54,054 bases of DNA from Candidatus Obscuribacterales bacterium (GCA_019746975.1 JAIERK010000025.1:1-54054); one strand, 5' to 3'. Shown: positions 28,082 to 37,394, counted from the first letter of the stretch. Program-made: numbers and translations. The notes: generated by a model not told the origin, from the letters alone.

Positions 28082-28549
28082 TCAATTCACTCCCTCTTCT
28101 TCCTGTAGTCTGGTGCTGGTCACAACGAAATTAACCGGTTGGTTGATACCGGAGACTGGAATCAGGAAGGGTATGCTCATGAATGGAAGCACTGTGACGT
28201 TGGTCTGGCAGGTCACCATGACCGGGGCGCCGGCACGGCGGGCCCCACCAGGGTGAGTTATGCTGCCTGTTGTCATTCCGACGAATCTGCCCAGTCCTTG
28301 ATTAACAAACAGGCGGTCGATGTCGGTGAGAACTTGTGTTGATTCGCTCGGTACGCGCAATGCTAATTCGCGTACTTCCAAGTGATTGAGGTACCAGACG
28401 ATACCGAAGGCGAGACCCATATACATCAGGTCTAGGAGCGGAAAAAGAATGATGATTAGCAAAAGGAAGAGTGCTGGACCGGTCTCCGTGATTGCGCTTC
28501 CTTGGCTGTTTCGACGAAATCGTCGATAAATCGGATTTGTTCTTGTCAT
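28082..28549 (-). CDS. TadE/TadG-like protein
   Basis: About 155 residues from ATG 28549, where MTRTNPIYRRFRRN gives a basic start. A TadE-type segment SAITETGPALFLLLIIILFPLLD follows, with Glu directly before the hydrophobic helix. The rest is extracytoplasmic. The ATG has no clear ribosome site, and a TTG start at 28612 would add 21 residues. It probably acts with the neighbouring TadE-like protein as pseudopilins or as anchors of a pilus, a role known for the families but not shown here. Confidence 0.7.
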   Translation of the reverse strand: MTRTNPIYRRFRRNSQGSAITETGPALFLLLIIILFPLLDLMYMGLAFGIVWYLNHLEVRELALRVPSESTQVLTDIDRLFVNQGLGRFVGMTTGSITHPGGARRAGAPVMVTCQTNVTVLPFMSIPFLIPVSGINQPVNFVVTSTRLQEEEGVN

Positions 28550-28659
28550 TAGGGTGCTGCTGGAGAAATGTGGAGTGACGATTAGGTTGGCTTCTTTCGC
28601 CCTTTTCACCAACTATCAGGGCAAATAATATGAATTGCGAACGGCGGTGTCAATGGGAA

Positions 28660-29265
28660 TTACCGTCCCCTGCGACCGCAACTCGTTGGTATTATGGTGA
28701 CTTCTAATGTCGAGGTCGGCGGCGGACCTGAGCGACCGTAACCCGCTGTGGGTGTAACCCAAGCATCGGCGCGAGGGTCCTTGGTCTTGGCGATCTTACT
28801 CGCCTGAGTTTTCGACGATAGTAGTAATAAATTCTTGAGCGCTTCCCAGGCTTTGTACCTGATGTTCTTGTCTTTCGCATTGTAATAGAGATACGAAAAT
28901 TCATCTTTCGCCGCTCTATACTGGAGTTGGTTTTGTAGACAGAGAGCCTTGTAATACCGTGATACTTCTGCGGTTTTCGGAGACTTAGTCAGCTTTTCAA
29001 ATTCTGGCAGCGCCTCGTTATAACTTTCTTTTCCGTACAGCGTGATTGCATTTTTCAAGCTGCTATCACTGGAATTTTTTGACTCAGTCGCCATGACAGT
29101 TGGGGAGCTCAATCCTGTAAGAATTACAGCCAGAGCCAATCCAACCACAAAGCTTTCGTGCAGATTTCTGATTGGCACCACTTTGTTCGATTTAGTCGAA
29201 CAAGAGGGATACCCGTGGAGATCCACTTTAGAAGGCTCATTATCAAGACGAACTACAACGCTCAA
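28660..29265 (-). CDS. Hypothetical exported helical-repeat protein
   Basis: 201 residues. A hydrophobic stretch near residues 39-58 (ESFVVGLALAVILTG) looks like an internal signal or membrane anchor. Residues about 65-150 contain TPR-like helices (LYGKESYNEALPEFEKL, ALCLQNQLQYRAAKDEF). The C-terminus is Pro/Gly/Ser-rich. The TTG start at 29265 is uncertain, since the sequence before the hydrophobic stretch is polar and a GTG lies 12 codons later. It lies upstream of the TadE-like genes on the same strand and may belong with them. Confidence 0.5.
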   Translation of the reverse strand: MSVVVRLDNEPSKVDLHGYPSCSTKSNKVVPIRNLHESFVVGLALAVILTGLSSPTVMATESKNSSDSSLKNAITLYGKESYNEALPEFEKLTKSPKTAEVSRYYKALCLQNQLQYRAAKDEFSYLYYNAKDKNIRYKAWEALKNLLLLSSKTQASKIAKTKDPRADAWVTPTAGYGRSGPPPTSTLEVTIIPTSCGRRGR

Positions 29266-29574
29266 GTTTCCTCTCAGTGCGCGTTAGTCTTTCTATATAG
29301 TAACTTTGGTTTTAACAGCTAAGGCTGTCAACCTGGTGCAGCGGTGAAAAATTCGCTGCGACTATGTTGCGCGTGATCGAGCTTAAAGAATACGGAAATG
29401 TCGTGACATTTTTGTGAAATTCCTTCAATTGATTTTCCATTCGCCATACTGCAATATCAAAATACTTGACAATCGTTAGTGGATCCTGAAACCGTGGCTT
29501 TTCTATGGTTTTCCTAACTTCGTCTTAACTACCCCCTTGTAACAATATCTGAGTTGGTACCTGAGGTTCTACAA
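29266..29574. other. Divergent intergenic region
   Basis: 309 bp between the hypothetical protein (minus) and the DUF2207-like gene (plus), so it should hold two promoters. I see an ATGTC/GACAT inverted repeat around 29398-29409 (two-base gap) followed by a T-run, and a TTGACA hexamer near 29468 without a convincing -10 partner at 17 bp. No gene or RNA is recognised. Confidence 0.4.
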
Positions 29575-30612
29575 ATGAAGTCCAAAATCAAGCGAACATT
29601 AGGTCTATTCAATGTTGTAATCACGGTTTTGGCCCTGTGCGTTAGCACAGCACGTGCGTCACGAGCAGAGGTGATTTCGTCTTACGATGTAGATGCGAGA
29701 CTAGTTAAGTCTACGCGTACAATCGAGGTGACTGAGACAATTACAATTGATTTCGGCAAGGCTCGCCGGCACGGAATCGAACGCGTGTTCGGGCAGGCGC
29801 AACAGGTGACCGTCAAGAAGGTCTCCGACAAAAGCGGTTCTGCATACAAAACTTCAACGACGTCGAATCTCGGCAAGACTTATCTGCGAATAGGCTCACC
29901 TGACAAGCAGGTAACCGGAACCCACACCTATCGAATTCAGTACAGGCTCGGCGGCGCGATTAAAGATGATGGAACGCTAAATTGGTCTCCAACTGGTCAC
30001 AACTGGTCTCAAAAAATTTCGAGGTTTGATCTCAAGCTTCATTCCGATGGGCCTTTGCCAAAGGCGCTTACTGCAAGGGCTAAGACTGCCAGGTCAATTG
30101 ACATAGGTAAGGATTCGGCTTTTCGTGTGATCGAAACTGCGATTCAACCCGGCGAGGGTGTCGATGTGATTTGTCCCCTGGGCGAGGTTTATGCCGGTCG
30201 ACCGGTCAATAGCCCGAAGCCATCTACTGCTGCTGCGGCCGCTGCGGCTGCATCGGCGCTTGCGTCGTTGGACGCAAGTAGCAAGCTGGATTCGATGCCG
30301 ATTTTCATAGTCCTACTAATGTTCATTCCGGCCCTACTCGCGACAGTTTGCGGAGCTATTGCCACAGCGAGTTGCAGCTGCTCCAGCGAGTGGAGCTGTA
30401 AGTGTCCCGTCAGTTGTCCGTGTGTAGCGCGGCATCGTCACGGAAAACGAAACAGGTTCGGAAGCAGCTTTGCCTCTCCTTATTACGACAATACAGAGAA
30501 CGATTGGTCATCATCATCATCATCATCATCATCCTCTTCGACTTCGAGTGACTGCGGAAGCTCAGATTCAGGTAGCTCTAGTGGGTCTGACGGAGGCGGC
30601 GGCTCGTGGTGA
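29575..30612 (+). CDS. DUF2207-like N-terminal domain protein with poly-Ser tail
   Basis: 345 residues from ATG 29575 (GAGG eight bases upstream). A signal peptide is followed by the DUF2207-type domain: ISSYDVDARLVKSTRTIEVTET and ARRHGIERVFGQA at about 35-75, then TGTHTYRIQYRLGGA and GTLNWSPTGHNW. An Ala-rich linker and one membrane helix (about 240-275) follow, then a Cys-rich patch and a Ser-rich run ending GGGGSW, a tail typical of the family. DUF2207 proteins are usually about 550-650 residues with more membrane helices, so this one is short. It overlaps the converging BFN fragment at its end. Confidence 0.7.
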   Translation: MKSKIKRTLGLFNVVITVLALCVSTARASRAEVISSYDVDARLVKSTRTIEVTETITIDFGKARRHGIERVFGQAQQVTVKKVSDKSGSAYKTSTTSNLGKTYLRIGSPDKQVTGTHTYRIQYRLGGAIKDDGTLNWSPTGHNWSQKISRFDLKLHSDGPLPKALTARAKTARSIDIGKDSAFRVIETAIQPGEGVDVICPLGEVYAGRPVNSPKPSTAAAAAAAASALASLDASSKLDSMPIFIVLLMFIPALLATVCGAIATASCSCSSEWSCKCPVSCPCVARHRHGKRNRFGSSFASPYYDNTENDWSSSSSSSSSSSTSSDCGSSDSGSSSGSDGGGGSW

Positions 30613-30886
30613 CGTGCAATCTATGCGGCGTCCGAGCTCTCTTCCGGCAAACAAAATCAGATGCTTTTATCTCTTCGACGAATTGGTGAAAGTCTTGCGT
30701 CTCTCTGGCATCCTGCTCCTCAATAAGCGAGATGGTGCCTTCAGCGAATACCTCGGGCGACACATAGATGGGAGCTCGCTCGCGCAATGCTAGAGCGACT
30801 GCGTCGGACGGACGAGTATCTATGATCTGCCTGAACTCAACACTGCTACTAGGCATGTCGAGGCTTAGTCCCACTCGAACATCCAC
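30578..30886 (-). pseudogene. Truncated bifunctional-nuclease (BFN/DUF151) domain
   Basis: 102 residues starting at a GTG. It contains the conserved C-terminal half of the BFN fold: FRQIIDTRPSDAVALALRERAPIYV is close to the family's xDARPSDAIALALRxxAPIYV block. The first half of the usual domain of about 130-160 residues (the ITDLRDGTFYA part) is absent. The reading frame stays open for at least 38 codons upstream but does not resemble BFN there, because it runs through the preceding lipoprotein gene in another frame. The start overlaps that gene's stop by 22 bp, and the end overlaps the converging DUF2207 gene. It may be a remnant or a minimal half-domain protein; a remnant is more likely. 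Confidence 0.55.
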
Positions 30887-31539
30887 TGATAAAAATCTTC
30901 GTACAGCTCGAGTGGAATCTCCATGGAGCCTTCTACTGCAAAGGTTGGGGTGCCGCCGTTGACGCCAGGTGGCGCTTCTTTTATTTGGTCTATAGGAATG
31001 ATGAATTGATAGATCGGGTTGCCTGCACGGTCCTGAAAGGTCAACTTCAGATTGTTCTGCTCTCTGGCGAATTGTTCTAGATTATCCTTAGGACCCAACA
31101 ATGCCAGGCGAACTTGCAAGAATCCTCCTGTCCATGCAGTCTTGATGAAGGCGTCTATCCCAACCGGTGCGACCGAGACGTGAGCCCAGTTGCGAATCAC
31201 TGCGGCCCGTTCTAGCCGAGGTTGTCCATACTGCGCGACAAGTGGATTAACTGTCGGTGCGGAATTCGCGTTGTTCTGTTTTGCAAGCAGTGCGCCGCGC
31301 TGAAATCGAGGTCCGGTTTGGGTCTCGATCTTTGCGCTGCCTGATGTGGTGCACCCGGACTGATTTGATGGATTAGCTGCCTGGCTGGGCTTGTCGGTAC
31401 CCCAGTTGGCTTCGGGCGCCGCGGAGCCGGCCTCTACTTTCAATTGGGCTGGAGCAGTGGCCGGGCCAGTTGGTGCGTTGCAGCCGCAAATCAGAAAAAC
31501 GGCAGCAAAAATTATGGGAGATTTAGTAAAAGTACTCAT
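30865..31539 (-). CDS. Lipoprotein of unknown function
   Basis: 224 residues. The signal peptide ends in the lipobox ICGC (cysteine about 20). A Pro/Ala/Gly/Ser-rich linker follows (about 21-95). The C-terminal 120 residues (WAHVSVAPVGIDAFIKTAW, LQVRLALLGPKDN) look like a compact beta domain, which I cannot name. It is anchored in a membrane facing the periplasm. Its end overlaps the start of the truncated BFN frame. Confidence 0.65.
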   Translation of the reverse strand: MSTFTKSPIIFAAVFLICGCNAPTGPATAPAQLKVEAGSAAPEANWGTDKPSQAANPSNQSGCTTSGSAKIETQTGPRFQRGALLAKQNNANSAPTVNPLVAQYGQPRLERAAVIRNWAHVSVAPVGIDAFIKTAWTGGFLQVRLALLGPKDNLEQFAREQNNLKLTFQDRAGNPIYQFIIPIDQIKEAPPGVNGGTPTFAVEGSMEIPLELYEDFYQWMFEWD

Positions 31540-31608
31540 GGCTGGACCACGAATAAGATGAACGGCACAATTCGTTTAGTCTAGTGCTTTTCAACAAAGT
31601 AGACAAGG

Positions 31609-32589
31609 TTACTTCTTTTGTCTCGACGCCTGCGCGTTTGTGGGAGTTTCTGTAGCGTAGATGCTGGCGAGCGTCTCAGGCGCTAGCCTCTTCACGATAA
31701 GGACCGGCACTGTCGAGTTGTTGGCGAGATGGAGCGAGACGCTGCCGAGTAGGAATTTTGTCAGTCCTGTTCGTCCGCGTGAGCCCATAATAACCAGCTG
31801 GGCACCAAATTTGGTGGCAGCCTTGAGCAACTCGGTGCGCGGATCTCCGGGAATCGCTTCTATCGTGACATTGTCGCGACCGAGTTTTTCGCCTAAAAGC
31901 ACTGCGCTCTCCTCGAGTAAACGCATTGCTCTCGAATGAATAATCGTCCATTGCGCCTTCAAGACGCCGCTCTCCACCTGGCTGACATTCTGTGCATCGA
32001 TGGTGTCGAACTCCGGAAGCGTCATGACGATGAACACTTTGGTGCCATCGGGCCATTTCCTGTCGCAAATCCAGTCGATCGCATCATGCGAATACGGTGA
32101 ACCGTCGAAGGCCACTAAAACTCGCTCGAAATTGCCCCAGGTCGCCTCATCTCCTTTAACGATGAGCACGGGACAGGGTGCGTACTCACACACACTGCAT
32201 GACACGCTGCCGAGCAGTAGGCGCTTTGCACCTGTTCGACCCTGTGAGCCCATGACGATGAGGTCTGCTGACTCTTCAACAGCAGTTTTTATGATCATGA
32301 AGCGAGTGTAGCCGAACTTTACTTTGTGCGATACTTTCAGCTTCGGCAGCTTTTGCGAGATCTTTTTGGCCAGTGCTTTCATCCACTTGTCTCTGGCCTC
32401 AACGATCTCCTGCTCTTTCGTGTCTTTATTTTCGGTATCATCCATGATACCAAAGGGGAGGAGATAATCAATCGGTTTAACTACATTGAGCACCGACAAC
32501 TCTGAGCCGCCCAGCCATTCGAAGTGACAGAGCGCATCCGCGGCCCGCTCTGAAAATGTTGAATCGTCTACAGCGAGAAGAAGCTTCAT
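31609..32589 (-). CDS. Double-domain universal stress protein (UspA family)
   Basis: 326 residues made of two UspA domains (about 1-150 and 155-310). Each ends in the ATP-binding loop G-x2-G-x9-G-S: MGSQGRTGAKRLLLGSVSC and MGSRGRTGLTKFLLGSVSL, so both halves probably bind ATP. Such tandem UspA proteins respond to starvation and other stress in the cytoplasm. No promoter or regulator is obvious in the 170-bp divergent gap upstream. Confidence 0.9.
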   Translation of the reverse strand: MKLLLAVDDSTFSERAADALCHFEWLGGSELSVLNVVKPIDYLLPFGIMDDTENKDTKEQEIVEARDKWMKALAKKISQKLPKLKVSHKVKFGYTRFMIIKTAVEESADLIVMGSQGRTGAKRLLLGSVSCSVCEYAPCPVLIVKGDEATWGNFERVLVAFDGSPYSHDAIDWICDRKWPDGTKVFIVMTLPEFDTIDAQNVSQVESGVLKAQWTIIHSRAMRLLEESAVLLGEKLGRDNVTIEAIPGDPRTELLKAATKFGAQLVIMGSRGRTGLTKFLLGSVSLHLANNSTVPVLIVKRLAPETLASIYATETPTNAQASRQKK

Positions 32590-32759
32590 ATTCCATGCCC
32601 GAGTATACGGAAGACCGTGAATGGTCGTCCTGGTATTCCGATTCTACCCGAGTGTGAAGACGCCAAACGCCAACCCCACGTAAGCCTATTTTAATCTGGG
32701 TATATAGTCCTTGTCAGGAGCCCGTCAAAACCGGTCGCTCTATAGCTGGGAGGTGCTCT

Positions 32760-33326
32760 ATGGTTCTTGCTGATACGATGGCAATCTTCCTTGTGATCGT
32801 GGGACTGCTCATCTGTTTTAACGCCATCTGGTTGTTTTGCAGGGCCATCTGGGAACCGCTCATTGTTGGCGCCCGTGAGGCTCACTACAATGGAATGGTG
32901 AAATCGTTCTTCCTGGGCTTGCCTCTGACCGCGCTGACGGTGATTGTGTTTGGCGCGCTCGCCAACGATAAGCAAGGACCCTGGGGGCTCGTCGCCATCC
33001 TGATCGCTGGAGTTTATCTGTTGTTTGCCAGTATCGGTGTCGCGGCTATGGCAGAGCTCATAGGCGACAGGTTAGGTGGAGAAACAGCGGGGCAGGCTCC
33101 CTGGAGATGCACCGTTCGTGGCGGGTCTGTATTAGTTTTGAGTTTTCTTTTTCCCTTTCTGGGATGGTTGTTGATTCTGCCAGTCGCCACGATTGTTGGG
33201 TGCGGTGCTGCCATTCGCGCCCTCTTCCACGAATGGAAAGGCGGCAAAGGTGAGCGCGACAAGCGTATAGAGCAGATGGCTCGGCAGGCGTTGACGGAAC
33301 CGTCCGTTGACTGCAGCGGTGCATAA
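32760..33326 (+). CDS. Hypothetical membrane protein upstream of DUF1800
   Basis: 188 residues with about four membrane helices (at about 1-30, 40-60, 70-95 and 120-145) and a polar, basic C-terminal tail. I do not know the family. Its stop is 21 bp from the DUF1800 start on the same strand, so it is probably the first gene of the DUF1800-DUF1501-two-component operon. That context suggests a membrane role linked to those exported proteins. Confidence 0.6.
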   Translation: MVLADTMAIFLVIVGLLICFNAIWLFCRAIWEPLIVGAREAHYNGMVKSFFLGLPLTALTVIVFGALANDKQGPWGLVAILIAGVYLLFASIGVAAMAELIGDRLGGETAGQAPWRCTVRGGSVLVLSFLFPFLGWLLILPVATIVGCGAAIRALFHEWKGGKGERDKRIEQMARQALTEPSVDCSGA

Positions 33327-33347
33327 TTCGATTGCCGAGGTCTGCTG

Positions 33348-34835
33348 ATGAGACTGAGCCGTAGAAAGGTATTGCAGTTGACCGCCTTGCTCGGTGGTGG
33401 CACCGTCCTTTCCGGCTGCGATGGAGCGATAAGTGAAGCCTCTCGCCGACTGGGCCTGACAATTCCGGATCGACTCAATCCACCCAATGGCAAAGAGATT
33501 GATCCCAATTTTCATCTCCTGTCGAGGGCCGGCTACGGACCCTGGCCTGGTGATCTCGAGCGCGTTAAGACGATGGGTGCCTCCGCCTGGTTGGACGAGC
33601 AACTCAACCCCGAAAAGATTGATGATGGATTGTGTGAGCTCAGGGCTCGTCGATTCGAGACGATCTATTTAAGTCCAGGCGATTGTTATGAGTTCAAAAA
33701 CAATGTTTTACGCGATGACCTGACCCGGTATACGCTTTTGCGCGCGATCTATTCGAAGCGCCAACTTCTCGAGGTGATGGTAGCGTTCTGGACCGATCAT
33801 CTAAATATCAATCTGGAGAAAGGCGACTGCATCTATCTGAAAGCAGGAGACGACAGATGGGTTGTGCGCGCTCATGCGCTCGGAAACTTCAAAGAGTTGA
33901 TCAAATCGTCTTGTCTTTCTCCGGCGATGCTGGTCTATCTTGATGGCAAAGAAAACAGGCGCGCTCGTCCAACTGATGTTCCCAACGAAAACTATGCGCG
34001 GGAGCTGTTGGAGTTGCATACGCTCGGAGTCGACGGCGGTTACACGCAGGAGGATGTTTACGAAGCGGCGCGCTGTTTGACCGGCTGGAAGCTTCATCAG
34101 AAAGGTGAGTTTGCCAAAGGAAGTGTTTACTTCGATAGCGCATCTCACGATGATGGAGAGAAGGTTGTGCTTGGGAAAACCATCGCCCGTGGTGGCGGAC
34201 AGAACGATGTGGATCGCCTGATAGACATTGTTACCAATCATCCATCCACGGCGCGGTATATAGCCACGAAGTTGGTGAGATACTTTGTCTCGGATGATCC
34301 TCCCTCAGCGCTTGTCGGCACCGTAGCGGATAAGTTCAGGGGCACCAGAGGCGATATCAGGCTAGTGATTCGTACCATTTTGACTTCCGAGCAGTTTCAA
34401 CAACACAAGGGAGAGAAATTCAAGCGACCTTTTCGATACATGGTGTCGGCGCTTCGCGGTATTGGTGCGGATACCCACGCGAAGTCCGGTCTGGTTGAGT
34501 ATTTGTCGCGAATGGGACATGGACCTTTTCAATATCCGACGCCGGATGGCTATCCAGAGGAGATGATGCCGTGGCTCGGCACTTTACTCTGGCGCTGGAA
34601 TTTCGCGCTGGCGCTCGCCGGTAACGATCTGCCCTCGGTGAGCGTATCATCCGAACAGTTAGCATCCGCACTGCTTCCGGATAGTAAGAGCGACCTCGAT
34701 ACCGATTTGTTGATTCGACATTTTGTAGGAAGGAAGGCGACCGAAGCCGAGATTCAGGCATTAAAGTCTTTCAAAAAAGGCAACTCGGATTTGCTCGGCT
34801 TGGTACTTGCCTGTCCAGCGTTCCAGCGATTTTAA
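33348..34835 (+). CDS. DUF1800 family lipoprotein (pair 2)
   Basis: 495 residues. The start MRLSRRKVLQLTALLGG is a twin-arginine-type signal that also ends in lipobox VLSGC (cysteine about 24), so the protein is probably a Tat-exported lipoprotein. The DUF1800 domain follows, with LLSRAGYGPWPGD near residue 57, NENYARELLELHTLGVDGG near residue 215 and HPSTARYIATKLVRYFVSDDPP near residue 295. It is diverged from the DUF1800 protein at 12027 (different signal, shorter linker) but has the same key blocks. The DUF1501 ATG follows 10 bp after the stop. Confidence 0.9.
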   Translation: MRLSRRKVLQLTALLGGGTVLSGCDGAISEASRRLGLTIPDRLNPPNGKEIDPNFHLLSRAGYGPWPGDLERVKTMGASAWLDEQLNPEKIDDGLCELRARRFETIYLSPGDCYEFKNNVLRDDLTRYTLLRAIYSKRQLLEVMVAFWTDHLNINLEKGDCIYLKAGDDRWVVRAHALGNFKELIKSSCLSPAMLVYLDGKENRRARPTDVPNENYARELLELHTLGVDGGYTQEDVYEAARCLTGWKLHQKGEFAKGSVYFDSASHDDGEKVVLGKTIARGGGQNDVDRLIDIVTNHPSTARYIATKLVRYFVSDDPPSALVGTVADKFRGTRGDIRLVIRTILTSEQFQQHKGEKFKRPFRYMVSALRGIGADTHAKSGLVEYLSRMGHGPFQYPTPDGYPEEMMPWLGTLLWRWNFALALAGNDLPSVSVSSEQLASALLPDSKSDLDTDLLIRHFVGRKATEAEIQALKSFKKGNSDLLGLVLACPAFQRF

Positions 34836-34845
34836 CAGGTGGATT

Positions 34846-36060
34846 ATGGAGAAGGTCTCGAGAAGAGGATTTCTAAAACGACTGGCTCTCGTCACCGACA
34901 GCGAGCGCAGAACACAAGCGCACACGTTAGTTTGCGTATTTCTGCGTGGCGGAGCGGACACTCTCAATATGTTTATCCCCTATGCCGATGATAATTATTA
35001 CTCGGTCCGACCTACTCTATCGATCGCCAGACCCGGGAGCGCCGGTAGAAAAGCGGCTCTTCGGCTCAACGATCACTATGCGCTGCATCCGACCATGTCG
35101 GCATTGCTACCGGCATTCAAGGAGGGTGAACTGCTTGTTGTGCAGGGGGTGGGCTCAGATAATACGTCGGGTTCTCACTTCGAAGCTCAGGATCAGCTCG
35201 AGCACGGCGAGAGCTTTGGAAAGAAGCTTGGTGGCGGCTGGTTGGGAAGGCATCTCTATTCCCGCAGTGGTGGCATGACGCCACTGTCAGCGGTTGCAAT
35301 CGGTACGTCTATTCCAGAAGCGCTTCGTGGTGCGCCATCCGCCAGTGTCTTGAAGTCCATCGACGAGATTAAGCTTACGCTACCGAAAGGCAATCCTCAG
35401 GCCGTTGCAAATGCACTATCCATGCTGTATTCCAGCGATGTCGATCTGCTCGGCAACGCCGGCAAAGTTACGCTCGACCTCCTGCACAGAATCGAAAAGT
35501 TGAAAAGTCACTCGCAAAAACCCGTTGCAGGTGCAAATTATCCTGACACTGAATTCGGTGCGGCATTGCGGGAGGTGGCTCGGTTGATAAAGGCTGACGT
35601 CGGACTCGAGGTCGCTTGTGTTGACCATGGTGGCTGGGACACGCATTTTTTTCAGGGTGCAGCCGACGGCCTGCAGGCGTCCAACATCAAAGAACTCTCA
35701 GACGGGCTTGGCTCGTTATACACAGACATACATGCTAACCTCGACCGCGTGACGATTGTCGTAATGACGGAATTCGGTCGGCGAATATACGAAAACAGCT
35801 CGATGGGAACAGACCATGGACGAGGCTTCGCCTTGTTTGCCATCGGCAAGCGTGTAAAGGGCGGACAGGTTATCGGTGGACTGCCTCAATTGAAAGAGGC
35901 ACCGATTGAGTTTCTCGGTCCGAGCGGACTGACTGTAGCCATTGATTATCGCTCCGTCTTGAGCGAGGTTGTCCGATCGTTGCTTGGCAATAAAGATATA
36001 GCCAGCGTCTTTCCAGGTTTCACGCCGCAACCTATCTCTCTATTCAAAACCACTGCGTAA
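34846..36060 (+). CDS. DUF1501 family protein (pair 2)
   Basis: About 404 residues from ATG 34846 (AGGTGG upstream). It begins MEKVSRRGFLKRLALV, a twin-arginine motif, but the hydrophobic core that should follow is missing: the DUF1501 domain starts almost at once with TLVCVFLRGGADTLNMF. Other family blocks are DNTSGSHFEAQDQLEHG and TEFGRRIYENSSMGTDHGRG. It may not be exported by Tat unless the signal is atypical. It forms an operon with the DUF1800 gene upstream and the histidine kinase downstream. Confidence 0.88.
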   Translation: MEKVSRRGFLKRLALVTDSERRTQAHTLVCVFLRGGADTLNMFIPYADDNYYSVRPTLSIARPGSAGRKAALRLNDHYALHPTMSALLPAFKEGELLVVQGVGSDNTSGSHFEAQDQLEHGESFGKKLGGGWLGRHLYSRSGGMTPLSAVAIGTSIPEALRGAPSASVLKSIDEIKLTLPKGNPQAVANALSMLYSSDVDLLGNAGKVTLDLLHRIEKLKSHSQKPVAGANYPDTEFGAALREVARLIKADVGLEVACVDHGGWDTHFFQGAADGLQASNIKELSDGLGSLYTDIHANLDRVTIVVMTEFGRRIYENSSMGTDHGRGFALFAIGKRVKGGQVIGGLPQLKEAPIEFLGPSGLTVAIDYRSVLSEVVRSLLGNKDIASVFPGFTPQPISLFKTTA

Positions 36061-36111
36061 GGCTTGCACCTGTGCGTACCGTTCAATGGAAACGGGTACA
36101 GTTTAGATCGC

Positions 36112-37353
36112 ATGGTCAAAGAACTATCCTTACCACTCTACAAAAAAGCCGGCGATCAGGACCCTCGCGATCGCTTTTTTCACCATAGCCTCTATAGACA
36201 GATTCAGTTCATCGATGAAGCGATTCTGATTGTGAGCGGTGTTTCGCATCTTCTCATGCTCAGAATTATTCCGCCCGACAACATGTTGCTCAACCGCTGG
36301 ACGACGACAGTTACACTTCTATTCCTTTATTTCGTGCTTACTCGCCTCGACTTGATCGATCGCACGACACGATCGAAGCTCTTCCTTCTCGGGCTCAGTG
36401 CCACTCTTGTCTCGTGTGCTTATGTAAGTGGGCAAACAACGATGGTCAACCCAATCTATGCCATGCTTGTCGCTCGTTGCACACTTGTATTAGATGGAAA
36501 GCTGAAGTGGTGGATGTCTGGCGTTGTGTTTTTGTGTCTTTGCGCATCTTCCTATCTTAAGTTCTGGTTCTGGCAGTGGGAGGCGTTACCTGTAGATACC
36601 GGCGCCGCCATAGTGTTCCTCTTGCCGACATTCTTTTACAACACTCTCTGGCAGGGCGTCGTAATGGCGCTTGTCGCCATGTTGGTGCAGTCTCTCGTAC
36701 TCGGAAAACAGCAGATTATTGAAACCGAGAGAATGTCTCGGGAGCTTGCATATATGGCTGCCGATCTTGAACGCGCCCGCATAGCTCGGGACATTCATGA
36801 TGGCGTCGGACATTCGCTCACGTCGCTAAGTGTTCAATTGGAGGTTGCTCGAAAGCTTTTGCATCGTGATCCTGAGAAGTCAGAAAGTGCACTGGAAGCG
36901 GCTGAGCGAATGGCTAAGCGCTCTCTTCGTGATGTCCGAAATTCGATAGCTCTGATGCGTATGGAAGAGTTTGATTTCCAAGATGCATTGAAGAATCTTC
37001 TAGATGGTATTGAAAGTAGTGGCAATCTTAAAGTGACAAGCTCGCTCGATCTTCCGGCTGTTCCAGCCATGACCGCGTATCACATATTTCGGATTATTCA
37101 GGAGTCATGCACCAATGCATTGAAACATAGCGGTGCCTCCGAGATTGAGGTCACCTTAGCCAGCATCGGCGATATTTTGACCATCCGGGTATACGATAAT
37201 GGCAAAGGCTTCGACTCGGATTCGAAAGCGAGCGGTTTTGGTTTGACCGGGATTAGAGAGCGTGTTGATGATCTCAAGGGTAGTGTCAGCATCACATCTA
37301 GCAATGGCAATGGGACCGCCGTAGCGGTGGAGATTCCCATTGTTTCTTCGTGA
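36112..37353 (+). CDS. NarL-type sensor histidine kinase
   Basis: About 413 residues from ATG 36112. The N-terminal 210 residues contain about five or six membrane helices without a recognised ligand domain. The HisKA_3 dimerisation domain holds the phosphoacceptor H229 in RARIARDIHDGVGHSL. The HATPase domain follows with the N box (CTNALKHSG), G1 (DNGKGFDS) and G2 (GFGLTGIRER). It probably autophosphorylates H229 in response to a membrane signal and passes phosphate to the regulator encoded next. It lies 51 bp after the DUF1501 gene and almost touches the regulator gene, so all three are one unit. Confidence 0.9.
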   Translation: MVKELSLPLYKKAGDQDPRDRFFHHSLYRQIQFIDEAILIVSGVSHLLMLRIIPPDNMLLNRWTTTVTLLFLYFVLTRLDLIDRTTRSKLFLLGLSATLVSCAYVSGQTTMVNPIYAMLVARCTLVLDGKLKWWMSGVVFLCLCASSYLKFWFWQWEALPVDTGAAIVFLLPTFFYNTLWQGVVMALVAMLVQSLVLGKQQIIETERMSRELAYMAADLERARIARDIHDGVGHSLTSLSVQLEVARKLLHRDPEKSESALEAAERMAKRSLRDVRNSIALMRMEEFDFQDALKNLLDGIESSGNLKVTSSLDLPAVPAMTAYHIFRIIQESCTNALKHSGASEIEVTLASIGDILTIRVYDNGKGFDSDSKASGFGLTGIRERVDDLKGSVSITSSNGNGTAVAVEIPIVSS

Positions 37354-37394
37354 TGGGTATAATTCAAACGAACTGTTTTGCTGGGGAAAACTTA

